In this document: positions 1 through 27,400 of the stretch, one piece after another | Layout of the letters: every line of letters begins with the position of its first letter | Numbering within the stretch: the first letter of the stretch is position 1 | NCBI GenBank assembly: GCA_905160935.1 | Contig: CAJHZI010000277.1 | Coordinates: forward strand, 995,001-1,059,000 | Source of the DNA: Enchytraeus crypticus | Lineage: Eukaryota > Annelida > Clitellata > Enchytraeida > Enchytraeidae | Direction: 5' to 3' | Length of the DNA: 64,000 bases | Program-made: the position numbers and the translations under genes | The notes under the pieces: model-generated | Seen by the model: only the letters and a program-made list of their open reading frames with translations | Database searches by the model: none | What the model was told of the DNA's origin: nothing

Positions 1-13906
<13,906 letters not shown>

Positions 13907-14295
13907 CTGTCATACAAATTAAAAACGCAAAAGCGCAAAATAAAAACGTAAAAACACAAATTAAAACATAATGAAATGACATTGAAGTCGTTTACACCAT
14001 CCGACAACGTCATCCAACTCATATGTCCGTGTTACTTTCACTTCACAAAAGAATATAACAATCCATTTACTGCATCAATGGCAAAAAAGGCTAAAATACA
14101 ACTAGGAAAAGTAATTGGAGACTATTTAGAACTTTTACAAAACAGAACGGTTATACAGTATTTAGATTTGATTTATTAGTCGTTTTAAAAATGGAATAGT
14201 CGGTCAACGCAATGAAATTATTTAAAGAAATGTCTGAAAAGAGACATAATGTTAATGTATGGTGGACCTGCCATTTGACAGAAAACGCGAGACGT

Positions 14296-14336
<41 letters not shown>

Positions 14337-15326
14337 CACGAGGTCACTCTGAGTTTCTGAGGACTGTTGTCTTCTGACGGTTGGTGATACAACAGCTACA
14401 AAACTAAGTTTAGCGTCAGTTCCGTATTACAAGGGTATAGTGTCGAGACGGTCCGACTACAATTCGCACCGAAGGCCTCCTGCTAATCATACAGGCTTGA
14501 TGTCCATTCGGCCATTCAACCGGTACTTATTAAAATACAGCTCCAAGAGCAATGCAAAATAGTTAGAACTATAACATTTACCCACAAATTCAGATTTAAC
14601 GTTCGATTTCTCATTCTTCCAGTTCTGCTTTTCCTTTTAAGTTCTTCTTCGCTTTTCCAGTTCTTCTTTTCTTCTCAAGTTTTGCTTCTCTTTTCCGGAT
14701 CTGATTTTCATTTCTATTTCTATTAGGGAATCTGGTGGACTGGCAGAGACCTTGTAGAATTATGTAAATGAAAGCTAAATCTATTTTCTGATAGAGTACT
14801 TAATGCATACTCTCAGATACAATTTAGCTGAGATTCACAACTAGTCAATTTCATTTCATATTCTCGTGTGTTCTTGCAAATAATATACATGTAGCTATTA
14901 CAGCCTGCACAGGATATCTCGCAACGGCATACTGTAGTCAGGGTAATTTTAAATTTGTAAGAACTTACGAAGGAAATAATCAGCCTGCTAAATGCTGCAA
15001 CGTGATCTAGTCACCCTTTCAAATTAAAAGCAAACTTTATTTTCGTCCAGAAAGATAGAAGACAAATAAAACGCAACGACGAAACAAAGGCGATAAAAAA
15101 GCGAAATAATGAAGAAGCCGGAAGTAGATAATTAGTGACGTAGGTGTGAGTTGATTGACTAGCATATGACCAATTTGCTTCAGCACTAATTGTGCTTCCG
15201 GTCTACCGGGGCAAGGGACTCTGTGGGTATAGGAGTTTAAAATGTTGCAAAACTTAGAATATCAAATTTGGCGAAAAAGTGAATTTATTAGTAATTTTAT
15301 AAATCTGAATTTGTATTGTAATCATG

Positions 15327-15392
15327 AGCTCGCCCGTCACTGACATCGCTTTCGAGTGAGGAAACTGACTTTACTCTTAGCTTTACCAGCTT
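15327..15392 (+). repeat. SINE-A 3' fragment
   Basis: Only GAGCTCGCCCGTCACTGACA, CGCTTTCGAGTGAGGAAACT and the TTAGCTTTACCAGCT tail are present. The tRNA-like head is missing. Confidence 0.75.
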
Positions 15393-15639
15393 ATTATTGT
15401 TTCTGTAAATTAACGTGCGGACGATGAAGGGCGTTTTATTTAATTAAAGAGTTCCGTAAAATTCAGCAGTATATTAGAGTGTACTTGTCTAACTGAGTAG
15501 TTTTCATAAAAACTTCTGGTCTCCAGCAGAAATTGTTTACTATACATGAGTTTATCATTCTGCTCATTCCAATTAAAGTAATTTGCTTTTAAAATTGTGA
15601 TTATTGATTTTTAAGCATTGTATAGATTCAAAGTGTTCT

Positions 15640-15790
15640 TCTTTTCTTTAAGTTCCTTTATCTCTGGACTGATATTTTGTATTTGGGAATTTGCACCATT
15701 TTGGACCTTCTCTTTGCTCATCGCCTTGGATTTGTTTCAATAGTGCTCGGTGTTGTCAAGGTACGACAGCAGCACTATAAGTTTCGTTAT
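15640..15790 (+). repeat. LINE-A 3' fragment, diverged
   Basis: Contains GGAATTTGCACCATTTTGGA, TTGCTCATCGCCTTGGATTT and AATAGTGCTCGGTGTTGTC. The last part is altered. Confidence 0.65.
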
Positions 15791-16714
15791 TATGTCATTA
15801 TGTAATTCCACTAATCAATTAAGCTTGTTAAGATTTCATCCTAGCCACTAGCATATCATCCAAAGCTTAATCACTGAAGAAATGCTCAATCGCTTAACTC
15901 TTTTTGCCCCATATGGTGGTAAATTATATATTGCAAACAATGAAAAATTTGAATTAAAAAGATTTGGATTTTAAAATTCTAAGTACAAAGAGGTCTTGCC
16001 CAAGTTCACAAGAATTTTACTGCAGTTGCTTAGTTCTTAGCCAGGCTTAGGGCAGTAAAGCAAAAATTGTCTTTGTCTCACACACATGTCCAAATTGGAC
16101 GAAGTGTCTAGGAGATTCGATAAGAACAAAACGTTTCACAAGTGAAATATTGAGACGGAACGTCATTGGCTAAATCCACCGCTGCTACATCAGCATGTGT
16201 ACGTGTGTTTTCAGTTGGGCCACTTCATTTGAGTACCCTACCGGATGTCGAATAATGATCAACTAAAAGTTAATCAATTGGTGGGCACTTAGTTACAAAG
16301 ATCAGAAAACAAGAGCAATATCCGGATTTTCAGTAAAAACAGCTTCTTAAATTAAGAGATAGGTTCTACTCTATTAGAAGGATGAGGAATAAATTAGCAG
16401 ATTTATTGCAGACAGAGAGAATTCTAGTTTTATTCGGTTGTCTGTTTGATAGCAAGTCCAAGACGTAAGTTTCTACGAAGTAAATTGCTTCAGTGATTAG
16501 AGAGAACTTTGTTTATTAAATTTCTGCATCACTAGGGACAGCTTAGAAAATTAATGAGAAATTAAAACATTTGAGCTCATTAAGCTATCAGCAGCCAAAC
16601 AAATTGATCATGTCTATCAAAATAAATGAATTAATCGATTAATGTAGACCTATACCTATATTTCACCTATATTTGCATTTTACTATGTATATGTGCTACG
16701 TTAGTGCTGCTGAA

Positions 16715-16905
16715 GAATAGACCAACCGTAGACTGAACGTGTCGTAAAAAGCGGCAAAGCACCAAGATCCAAACCAATGTCAGAAAGGGCATTCGGTTGG
16801 TCTCCAGAATTTGATTCATAATTTTGTAAGGGCGAATGGTTAAAGGGCCAATTCGTATTCCGATCCAAGTTAAACTAGGATTCAAAGGAAGACGATGAAG
16901 ATGAC
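16715..16905 (+). repeat. SINE-C copy
   Basis: Contains ACGTGTCGTAAAAAGCGGCA, GTCAGAAAGGGCATTCGGTT, GTTAAACTAGGATTCAAAGG and a degraded (GAtGAa)n end. Confidence 0.7.
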
Positions 16906-17174
16906 AAATATGGACCTGTACCCAAAATAATATTTTAAAATACCAATTGATTTGTTTATTTGTTTTATATATAACCACTACATGACAAGCGTTTAGTCTG
17001 AATTATTACTTAAAAAATTTTAACTCTGAAGCTAATAATAGCTCGGGTGTATCGAGTCGTCATGAAGAGACACTTTGTGTTTCTGAAACTTGACGTTAAA
17101 TACACTACAACATTCCATTCACCTGTGTTTGCACTTAACATCGTTTAGCATCAATTGATGTTAGATCCCAGATT

Positions 17175-17430
17175 TAATTTAAATTGGCACACATTGGAGA
17201 AAGCCAAATTACGATTCTTTCCTCTTTCCGCCATAGGTTCAAATTTTGACCCGCTTTCCTTAAATATTGGATTTGCACTGTTTTGATCTCGCTTTCTCTT
17301 GTGGTCTTTGTGTACTCAGTCGTCATCGTGTGGTGTTTTGGCGCCTGTTTGCGCAGAGTCTGCAAAAGACGTCCCTGACATTACCTTATGGCGAGGAACC
17401 GGACGTCAAATTCTCTTTGATTGATTGAAA
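17175..17430 (+). repeat. Repeat E copy
   Basis: Inverted partner of 19130-19375. Shared blocks include CCGCCATAGGTTC, TCTCTTGTGGTCTTTGTGTA, TCAGTCGTCATCGTGTGGTG and GGCGCCTGT. It ends at TTGATTGATTGA. Its coding potential is spurious. Confidence 0.6.
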
Positions 17431-18054
17431 CTAATGCATGTTGCTAAGAGCAATCAGTAGCAGCTTAGACTGTTTTGTCATTTATCAGTCTAGTCGTTCT
17501 TTTAAGTTCTTCAAAACACTCTTGTTGAGTTTTCAACAGGCATGCTATCTTCGACGGAGTGGTTTTTCTCAAAATCGATAAATGTCGTCATAAGAAGGAA
17601 GTCGATATCTGAGGAGCTGGGCTATTAATCGTCAAACTACTCTTCTCGAGCTTTCGATTCAAGAATTACTCGAAAGATTTGAGAATAGAGAACAAGTGGC
17701 AGAAGATGGAGCATCGTAAAAGAAGGTGCATTAAGATGAGTATGCACAAATAATTGTTACTTGCAATTACTCTACGCAATCGAAAATTGCGTAGAGTAAT
17801 TGAACTACCAAATTTGAAAATACCCAATTTGAAATTAATTCAAATTTGGTAAGCATGATTTTCTAAGTAGCCAATCATGCTCATCTAATTTGCATGAATT
17901 TCGTTTAAAACCGCAGAGAAGAAGATAAATCTGGTTTAAATGGTCTGATAGACTTCAAAAATAAAATATCGTCGCCTAACGACGAATCCTGCGTTAAATC
18001 GTCATATTTATATTTATTTTATATATGACGTTAAATCGTCAAATCTTTGCTTTC

Positions 18055-18305
18055 CTATGAGCAGTTCCATAGGTAGGCAGTTGAAGACCTACCTTTTCCT
18101 TCTCTCTTTTCCGTCCAGTGTCCATGAGCAGCGACCTGCGCCTAAACCACATTTTCTTTAATTCCCTCTACTTTGGACAGATTTTCTGGATTTTGGAATT
18201 TGCACCGTTTTTGGATCTTCTTTTTGCTCGCTGGCTTGATTTTGGCTCAATAGTGCTCGATGTTGTCATTGATGACTGTAGCACTCTAATTGTTATGTTA
18301 TGTTA
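18055..18305 (+). repeat. LINE-A 3' end fragment
   Basis: CTTTCCTATGAGCAGTTCCA, AGTGTCCATGAGCAGCGACC, CTCGATGTTGTCATTGATGA, then a (TTATG)n-like tail. Confidence 0.8.
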
Positions 18306-18423
18306 TATATTATTTTGTTTTGTTTGCATTGTTTAGCAAATTGATTCTTACATTTTATTGTTTTTTAATATTTTTTGTTTATACGAACCTCGAATTTTGT
18401 ACTCCTCGAAATCCATCTCCTGA

Positions 18424-18568
18424 TATCTTGATTGGTGTTAGTGCTTGGCAGATATCTTGATTGGTGTTAGTGCTTGGCAGATATCTTGATTGGTGTTGGT
18501 GCTTGACAGATATCTTTATTGGTGTTAGCGCTTGGCAGATATCTTTATTGGTGTTAGTGCGTGATTAC
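18424..18568. repeat. About 30-bp minisatellite, five units
   Basis: Five near-identical units of AGATATCTTGATTGGTGTTA followed by GTGCTTGGC, with TTGA/TTTA variants. Confidence 0.9.
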
Positions 18569-18705
18569 GACAGGTTTTATAGACTGGCAAATCTTTTTGT
18601 TTATCTAAGTACTTTTGCTGCTTATATATTGTATTTATCGATATTATATTATTTTAGGCTATGTTCACTATGCTATAAACTCAAATATTGCAATATAAGT
18701 ACATG

Positions 18706-18866
18706 AAGTACGGTCGAATATCTTAACGACAGCGGCACTGGCTCTAGTCAGTGTCTGTAAGATATTCGACCGTAGATCAGTATATGCGGGGTTCAAATCT
18801 TGGGCTCGCACGTCATTGACATTGCTTTCGAGTGAGGAAACTGACATTAACATTAGCTTTTTTAAG
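18706..18866 (+). repeat. SINE-A copy with an inverted duplicate of its head
   Basis: The plus-strand copy from about 18750 is complete through its 3' tail. Immediately before it, 18706-18745 repeats the head in inverse orientation (GGTCGAATATCTTAACGACA, then ACTGGCTCTAGTC), giving a head-to-head palindrome. Confidence 0.75.
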
Positions 18867-19129
18867 TATCTATCCGTAAATATCTTTGCAGTACAATCAA
18901 TCAACTAATTAATCGAGCAATCAATTTATCAACAGCTCTCATCACATTAGTGTCCTGCGGAATAGAATGTTCAAGGCACATATTTCTAGTTAAGTTTGGA
19001 TTCACGTTCAGAATGAGCATCATGTCGATCAACAGATACACTACCTCCACATAGGTAGTGTGTCTTCTAAATTTTAAAGCAGCCTTCAGCTTGAAAAACT
19101 GTGACTTCTGAAGTGGTTTCTCAGTTATT

Positions 19130-19375
19130 GCTTAGTCAATCAATCAATCAGTAAGAATTTAACAACAGGTCCCTTGTTGTAAGGCAATGTCAGAGACGTC
19201 TCAGTCAGACTCTGCATCAACAGACGCCAGCACACCACACGGTGACGACTGAGTAAACAAAGGTCACAAGAGAAAAATTGTTCAAAACAGTGTTAAGCCT
19301 AAGATCCGAGGCGAGTTTCAGAACCTATGGCGGAATGAGTTGGTCGCTTTTAAGACAGGTGCGTTTTCATATTAG
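19130..19375 (-). repeat. Repeat E copy, inverted
   Basis: Minus-orientation copy of 17175-17430, bounded by TCAATCAATCAATCAG. Conserved blocks are GACGACTGAGTAAACAAAGG, TCACAAGAGA and ACCTATGGCGG. Confidence 0.6.
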
Positions 19376-20794
19376 TCAGGATCTGGGATACAACCAGGGA
19401 TGGTAGCTCCTTATCTTGTTAAATGCCCTTAAGAAGGAGACTAATTAGTGAGCCCTGCGATATAATAGTGCAGAGATACTCAATCCTTGGAATCGGCCAT
19501 TTTATAAAGGGTGAATCAAAATAAATGATACTCTTTAACAAAATCTCACATCTTGATCAAATTTATGATTTTATCTAAATAATTAATTCATGATTTTATC
19601 TAAATAATTTTATCTAAGTATTGAATCAAATCTGCTATTATAAACAAAAACAATTTATTACTAAAATTTTACTTAGACCCAAAATATTTACGTTATCTGA
19701 AACGTTAACTAAGCTAATAAATGTAGCATATTATGAATTAATGAAATGACATTACATTCATAAATATAATTAAGTATTTATCAATTTATATACGCAACAA
19801 CCCGAGCTATTTACATATTAATTTAACAAAATACATATCTGTAAAATAAAATCACAGTAAAATTGTAATTTCTATTGAAATCTCTGTTACTTCTAACTGG
19901 TCGAATATCGTCTTTTGGAAATGAACTGACTGCTAAAATTTACATTGATCGTCTCTAGCAAGAATGTAATCCTAATATTGCATATAAATGAGCAACAAGC
20001 ATAAGTTTATCGTAGCGCTGTTGCTTTTATTAATTTTGTTCTACTCATGCAGCTTTGTAGCTTTCATCAAGAACAATGGCGCCCATTCAATTCCACAGCC
20101 TGTAGGCCTTGTCTTTCTGCCAATAGGAAGAGTCCAACTTCTTGCTGAGCTTCTCTTATCCTTCATCTCGTTCGTTATTCTGTCTAATACGCCAAATATT
20201 TTTTTGTATTTTTACCCGCCAAGTAGACTAAAAAAAAAAAAAAAACTTTTGAATTCCATGGATTGTTAGGATTATTATTTTTTAAATAAACTAAAAGTTA
20301 CAATGAATTAGTATTCTGAGGAGCGATACATCAAAATTCTAGAAGAGGCTTTCTCCACTCTACTGGTATGCTACTACACTATTCATATACAGCAGATTGC
20401 GGTGCTAAAAATCTGTTATTTATCAAAATGTCATTTATCAAAAAGCTACAACATTAAAGTCAACTAGTCTGAGTATCGAGTTAATAAGCGCATGAAGAGC
20501 TTGAATGTACGTTGTCTTAACTACGATACTATTTGCCCGACACTGCACGTAACTCTCTTTCCTCGAAGTCAACTGTGTTTAGTTTGATATTAGCTCAATA
20601 TTGATTCATTTTAATTTATCTTTATTACCTTAATTAAGACTAAGGTTTAAGTAGACTATCTTTTACTTTAAATTTATATAGCTATGTTTGCAATATTTAC
20701 CTTCTTTTATGAGCAGTTTTTAATGCGTTTTGTAGCCATAGGTTCTACAGTATTCTGTAGCCTAGAAGATACTTAGTAAACGCACTTTTAGCAT

Positions 20795-20965
20795 TCATAA
20801 CATAGCGTAAGACTAACATAGCATAAGAGTAGCATAACATAACATAACATGACATAACATAAGACTAACATAATATAATATAACAATAACATAACATATC
20901 TTATCATGTCATAACATAACATAAGAACAACATAACATAACATAAGACTAACATAACATAGGACA
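20795..20965. repeat. ACATAACATA-type minisatellite
   Basis: Runs of CATAACATAA and AAGACTAACATAACATA units, about 170 bp. Confidence 0.85.
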
Positions 20966-21340
20966 ACATAGCCCAAAATAAAACTTTCATCGATCGATCC
21001 ATAGTAACTACATAATATATAATACATAATATATAATACATAGCAACAAAAAAGATCCATATTCCATCTTTCAATCCATAGCAACTGAGCCATTTAAAAT
21101 TAGATACATTTATACTTAAGGCTCGGTACGCTTTAATACCATTAAAAGGTTATAGAAAAGGTATAGGAGCATAGGCTATTAGGTTTAAAGCACTTTGTTA
21201 TCCTTTACCCATAGGGGAGAATCCAGGAAATCCAGGAATTTTTTCGGAGATCCACACAATTTTTGAACCTTTTATGACGGAAACTCGTTTCGGCAAGTGA
21301 AGCCTCATAATATGTGTATGATTGACTATAAAAGGGGAGC

Positions 21341-21725
<385 letters not shown>

Positions 21726-22282
21726 CCTATGTTGATATAGCCTATATTTTAGTATAGTCCTTTTTAGTACGTCATACCATAGAATAGCCTGGTATACCGT
21801 ACATACTATGTTCTAGGCCTAGTAGGCCTACTATGTACAAACTTAATACGTTTTACTATATTTTGAGGTCTTCGATTCAGAGGCATGACAAGCGACTGAC
21901 AACAAGAGGGATTTGCAATCCATTTAAAAGCAGAAACTTTCGCTTAGAATGAGCGAAGGCAGATTTTACTCGTCACGATGACGTGAACCGTTGACCTTAC
22001 GAACTCCTATCATACGCGTCGATCTTATTTTGGAGTAAAGCACAGAATGCACCGACAACCGCAGAGCTATGAAATAGGTAGCCTACGCCTGAGCGGGCTC
22101 AAAATAAAATACAATTTGCTTGAAATCAAGTAAGAGACTCTAATCGAAACTGACTATTATTGCTTCGCTGCTCTGTAATTAAATAACGATAAGAGCGGAC
22201 ATTGCCAATGGGATATACCTAAAGTGAGCTTCAATCCGGGAGAAAACCGAAATCCAATAACCTTCGAATCCTGTGATTTGTG

Positions 22283-22330
22283 ATTGATGTTGTCGTCGAT
22301 TACAGTAGCATTAAAATTATTGTTTATCAA
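22283..22330 (+). repeat. LINE-A 3' tail scrap
   Basis: TTGATGTTGTCGTCGATTAC followed by AGTAGCATTAAAATTATTG, a diverged copy of the LINE-A terminal 40 bp. Confidence 0.5.
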
Positions 22331-23179
22331 TTTCAATTCTATATATAGGCCTACATGTATATATTTCCTGAATTTTGATGCAAGGCCAAATTTACAGTTT
22401 GTTGGAACTCAAAAGCACTCGTACTGGCGTGAAATTAATGCGCAGTATCATTAGTTTATTATAACCTATAAGCTATTGCTGATAAATATTGAAGGTGTTA
22501 CATAAAAACAGCATTGTTTGAATTCATGTTTGCATAATATGCATGCATGGAATGATTGCCAATTTATCCTGGGACGTGGTGTAGTGCATTAATTAGTAGA
22601 GTGGGGGCCTCGATGTCTTACAACTGTGAAACATGACTTCAAATCTCAGATCAGTCAGTATACTTTCATAAACCCCGGATTGATGAAAGATTGTATTCTT
22701 ATAAATTAAAGGCTCGCTTTCAATAAAGTGCAAATATGTGCAGAATAATATGTGCCTAAAAATATGTAGGCCTACATACCCTATAATGCTAACATATGCT
22801 AATGTGTTTAATTAGACTACTAATAATAACTAATGTGCTATAGTGGTACTAAAATTAATGGCGTAGCAAATGCGATATTTTAATTCTTTAAAAATAATAT
22901 TTCTAACTTCAGCCTTAATTGTTTAATTTTTTTTCCAAGTCTAACTTTAAATATTTTCGAAATTGCAATTTAAAAGCCATTCTGAATGTATACTAAAACT
23001 CTTCAGTTAGATTTAACAGCAGATAGATTTGAAGAAGAAGATAAAGATAATCTGGATGTGTAGTTTTGAATTTTAAAAGAAGGCCTTATCAAATCATCAA
23101 ATGACAAGAAGATATTACGACACTTAGGCCTAGAAACAATAGAAGCGAGCTTCAATTCAATTATTATTAGTAGTTATTA

Positions 23180-23830
23180 ATTCCCTGTTTTTGAATCTCC
23201 CTTGCTGTGAGATTGATCGATTGCCGTTTGGTCAGAATTCTCTTGCGCGAGCAATTTTTTGTAGTTCCAAGTACTCACATGTTACGCCCATTTTGAAGTC
23301 TTTGCACTGGCTAAAGATTAAAGAGCGAATCATTTACAAAACAGCTTCGTTAACCTGTAAGTCCATCACCATCCCTGGACAACCTTGTATGTCTCGCTTG
23401 ATTAAAGTGGTGCAACCTGCTGTTACTCGGTCTTCTAAATTAATTACTCTTGTGGGACCTAGCTTACCTTCACACTCTAAGCTATCTAATCGTTCTTTCC
23501 GGCATGCTGCACCGCAGATCTTGAATTCTCTTCCATCTAATCTTCGGAAATCTTCATTTGAAGCACATCGGCCTTTGCTTTCCTATGATCAGTTCCATAG
23601 GCAGTTGAAGACCTATCTTTTCCATATCTCATTTCCATCCGGTGTCCATGATCAGCGACCTGCGCCTAAACATTCTTTTCTTTAATACTCTGTACTTTGG
23701 ACTGATTATCTGGATTTTGGAATTTGCACCGTTTTGGACCATCTATTTGCTCGCCGGCTTGATTTTGTCTCAATAGTGCTCGATGTTGTCATTGATGACA
23801 GTAGCACTCTAATTGTTGTTATTATTATCA
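23180..23830 (+). mobile_element. LINE-A (CR1/L2-like) 3' fragment
   Basis: Begins at the codons for LNLPCCEIDRLPFGQNSLAR, close to the L-P-x-x-x-I-x-R-L-Q-x-V-Q-N-S-x-A-R motif after the RT domain of CR1/L2-like LINEs. It continues through [16 protein letters not shown] and [20 protein letters not shown], then the shared 3' UTR to AATTGTTGTTATTATTAT. It lacks the RT core, so it is 5'-truncated. Confidence 0.85.
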
Positions 23831-24450
23831 TAAGCGATTGGCAGAATGTGCATGGCTGTCCCATGTATAATTAATTATGTTCTGTTCAGATACAAAATGA
23901 ATAAAAATCTGACTGCAATTTTAAATTATGTGGCCATTGAATAAATTTTAATGCACATAGGCCTATACAGTTAGAAAGCGAGAGGGATCTGAGTGAGACA
24001 GAGATCTGAGAGATAATGGGGGGAAGAGCAAATAGCTCTCTCACAGATATTCTTTCATATCTATACATACTAGATCTAGGCAAAACATGCTTGTTACTTG
24101 TATATTTGAATTCTAAATAAGTTTGCCACAAAAGCCATTTATAATGCAAAATGACAAAATTGAACTTTGAACTTGATATTCTGGACCAACAATTTGCCAA
24201 CAAATCTCAAGTATTTTTATTTTGACTATCGGGCAGGTCTGAGAATTAGCAATAAGAACTTGTTGTTTGTTTTAAACAACATGTAATGAATTGAGTTGCA
24301 AAATTAAATTATTAAAATTTATCTGTGTAATTATAGCTTATCTAACTTTAGGCGACAGGACATCTTACGCTCAGTTATTGTCGAAATAACTCACTTTCAA
24401 TAGATACAGAGTGAGACAATCGTCTTAAAAATTAAAAAACATCAGAAATA

Positions 24451-24466
24451 ATGGGAAAACATATCG
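24451..24466 (+). CDS. ATIC: ATIC exon 1 (start codon)
   Basis: ATG plus 13 bases (MGKHI and one base) followed by the donor GTTAGT. Phase 1 matches exon 2, and the joined start [15 protein letters not shown] has the right length and spacing for the family. The exon is too short to be certain. Confidence 0.5.
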
Positions 24467-27400
24467 GTTAGTTGCACGTGGAATTCTTAATTACATACGC
24501 GTTGTGAATAAATTCCTAAATTTATACTGTAACGCAAATGGCAGTTGACCTTAATATTTAACACTTTTACTTAACATCCCGTATGTAAATAGTGAAGCAT
24601 TTTTTCAGAGATTTATCCATTGAAGCTTCTCCGAGATGTAATCTAAACTGTGTAAACTGCTTTTTGTGTGTAAGAGATATTTATTTAATTTTCCTGTGAT
24701 GTCAACTCTAAAGTCTCAGATATGCTGTGTATAAGCATATAAGTAGATAAGCTTAACCTACTAGACGCTTCAAAAAGAAAACGAAAAGAAAGAAAAGACG
24801 TTCTGGATGCTCCCTAGATGTAAAATACCAATTTTCAATGCAATACCAATAATTAAAGCATATAGTACAAACTAATAAATTTTATGCTGTTTTAATTTGT
24901 AATTGTTAGTAACAACTATACCATAAGCGTAGTGCATGTCTCAGCTGGTAACTAAGAAGTGTAATACTTTGAAATGCTATTTATCAATTTTGAGGCTAAT
25001 GAACTTATTAATTGTATTTTTATTTAATACAGCATTGTTGACAGTATGGGACAAAACTGGTTTGGTACCATTTGCTCAGAAGCTTGAAGGTTTAGGGTTT
25101 GAATTACTTGGTAGTGGTGGAACTGCTCAAGCGCTGAGAGATGCTGGGCTTAAAGTCAGGTTAGCCAATATAGCCCAACTGTTGGGATGTTGTTCTTTCA
25201 ATTTTTTGTCAAACTTATTAAAATATAGGATTTATGGTTAGTGTAATGAATGGTCTAATCCGCAATCTAAGATTTAGACAGAAATATTTAGAGAACTTAT
25301 GAGATTTAGCTGTTCAACTGTAATAGGACTATGGTCAAGGGATTCTTCAAATGTGTACAATGTATCAGTAAAAATGCACTACCAGTTAGAATTTGTTTGC
25401 AAAATAATGAGCAAGTATTAGTTTATTTAAATTTAAGATTTTAAATGCTATATTTGCCAACAGTCATGGCGGCTTGGCAGATTTTTATTCTTTTGATAGA
25501 TTTTATTGAAAAATAAATGTGTATAATTGCATTTGTAATTTCATTATGTTTCAGTAATATGTGACTATATTTTAAACCAATAAAGATTTTTCTGTGCTGG
25601 ATCTGGTCCTATTTGCTATTCTCAGAGTTTTACTTCATATGCAAACGTAATGCATTAACAAATTATACAGTTCTTTAGCCGATACTCTGTAGCTGCGTTG
25701 ATACACCAGAGCTAATTGTACTGTGGGTGATTAAGTAAGAGTCGAAAATGTTTGTTTATTCTAGGGATGTATCAGACTTTACTGGGGCCCCTGAATTACT
25801 TGGAGGTCGAGTGAAGACCCTTCATCCTGCCATACATGCTGGTAGTTGTCTGTCTCTCACTCTCTCGCTCTCTTTCTCTCTCTGTCTGTCTCTCTCTCTG
25901 TCTCTCTCTCTCTCTCTCTGTGTCATTTCTTTCCCCAATTGGCTGAATAGAGTTACATATTCTTACACACCTACTCTCTTGCTTTGTAAGGGTACTCCAT
26001 TAAATGAAAAAATTATCCAATAATAAACGATCTCCAAAGTATTAGTCCTAAGCTATAGGACTTAGTGTTTGGTTAAACATAACATTTTGTGAAAGGATTA
26101 ACGAGTTAATTGGTAGAGTGCTATTTATTGAGAATGAAGCTTAATTTGAGTATTAATATATATCTTGGGCCTACAACTTGTAAAAACACAAGAGTGAGAG
26201 TAAGAGGGAGTTATTTTTCTTAATAAAATAAATTCATAAGATATGAAAATTTAGTTCTTAGTTTTTAATCATTAATTTAAAATTATTCATTTTAAATAAT
26301 ATATTCCCCTATCGTACATTATTTACAAATAATTCCTTCGACATCAGTAAGAAAGTAGTATTAAAGTTTATTAACAAAAATGGCTCTAGTGTTTTTGTTA
26401 TTTACAGAATTGGAAATAAAAGATTTGATTTTACGTTAACTCTAGGTATTCTGGCGAGACCAACGGAAGCTGATCTGGCTGAGTTGACTAAGCATTCCTT
26501 CCAACCCATCAAGTATGTCCTACAAAATACGATTTATCATCTCCATCTATTTACTTTTGCAATGCTAACAGTACTAGCATTTACTGATCAATTTAAAAAT
26601 AGAAATTTGTCGTTTTTGCAAAGCATTTGCATGGAACCTTTATTTCAAAGTTCCAGTGCACAATAATGTGACAATATATAATTCTTTGATGAATAATTGA
26701 TTTGCTTTCATTTAAGATATTGATATATGCAATCAATTTAGCAAATATTAATATTGTCAGTTGTTTTGTCTTTTATAGAGCAACTAAGTTGATATATTTA
26801 TTGTATATATTGCATATCATTATTGGATGTATCGTATCTTAGAGAGAAAGACCCATTTTGAATTTTTAAGATTCCTGGTTTTAGAGTTACAATAATATAT
26901 TATATTGCTAAATTCAAGTGTTTATACAGTTAGGCATTAGCAGCATTGTTTTGTTAAGGAGTAAATAGTTAATCTAGTTATTAAAAGTAATAAAATGTTT
27001 CTATTGCATTTACACAGCTATTGATCATTAAATAGCTTACTTTAGTGTTTATGATATTTGTTAATTAATTAATATTATAATTATTGTAACTTTATGTTAA
27101 TTTTTTGACAGAATTGTTGTGAACAATTTGTATCCCTTTGTGAAGACCATTAGTAAGGAAGGAGTCACCATGCCTGAAGCTGTTGAGCAGATTGATATCG
27201 GTATGTTTTGCATTTTTACCTTAGATTTGTAAATATTATATGTACTTTTAACTTTCCACGTTTTATTAACAATTAAACAATTTTTATTAACGTATTGAAC
27301 AATTTGTATCCCTTTGTGAAGACCATTAGTAAAGAAGGAGTCACCATGCCTGAAGCTATTTAGCTGATTGATATCGGTATGTTTTGCATTTTTACCCTAC

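Noticed and set aside
17174..17365. 63-codon minus frame
   Set aside because: Lies wholly within repeat E, with no conserved protein pattern.
19988..20269. 93-codon plus-strand frame starting with a hydrophobic segment (FIVALLLLLILFYSCSF)
   Set aside because: Looks like a signal peptide, but the rest ends in a poly-Lys from an A run; no homology recognised and no splice partners. Left unannotated, low possibility of a short gene.
20795..20965. CRISPR-like or other regular array
   Set aside because: Units are short simple-sequence variants with no unique spacers, in an animal genome.
23191..23685. 164-codon frame as a host gene
   Set aside because: It is the C-terminal end of a LINE ORF2, matching 32600-33070.
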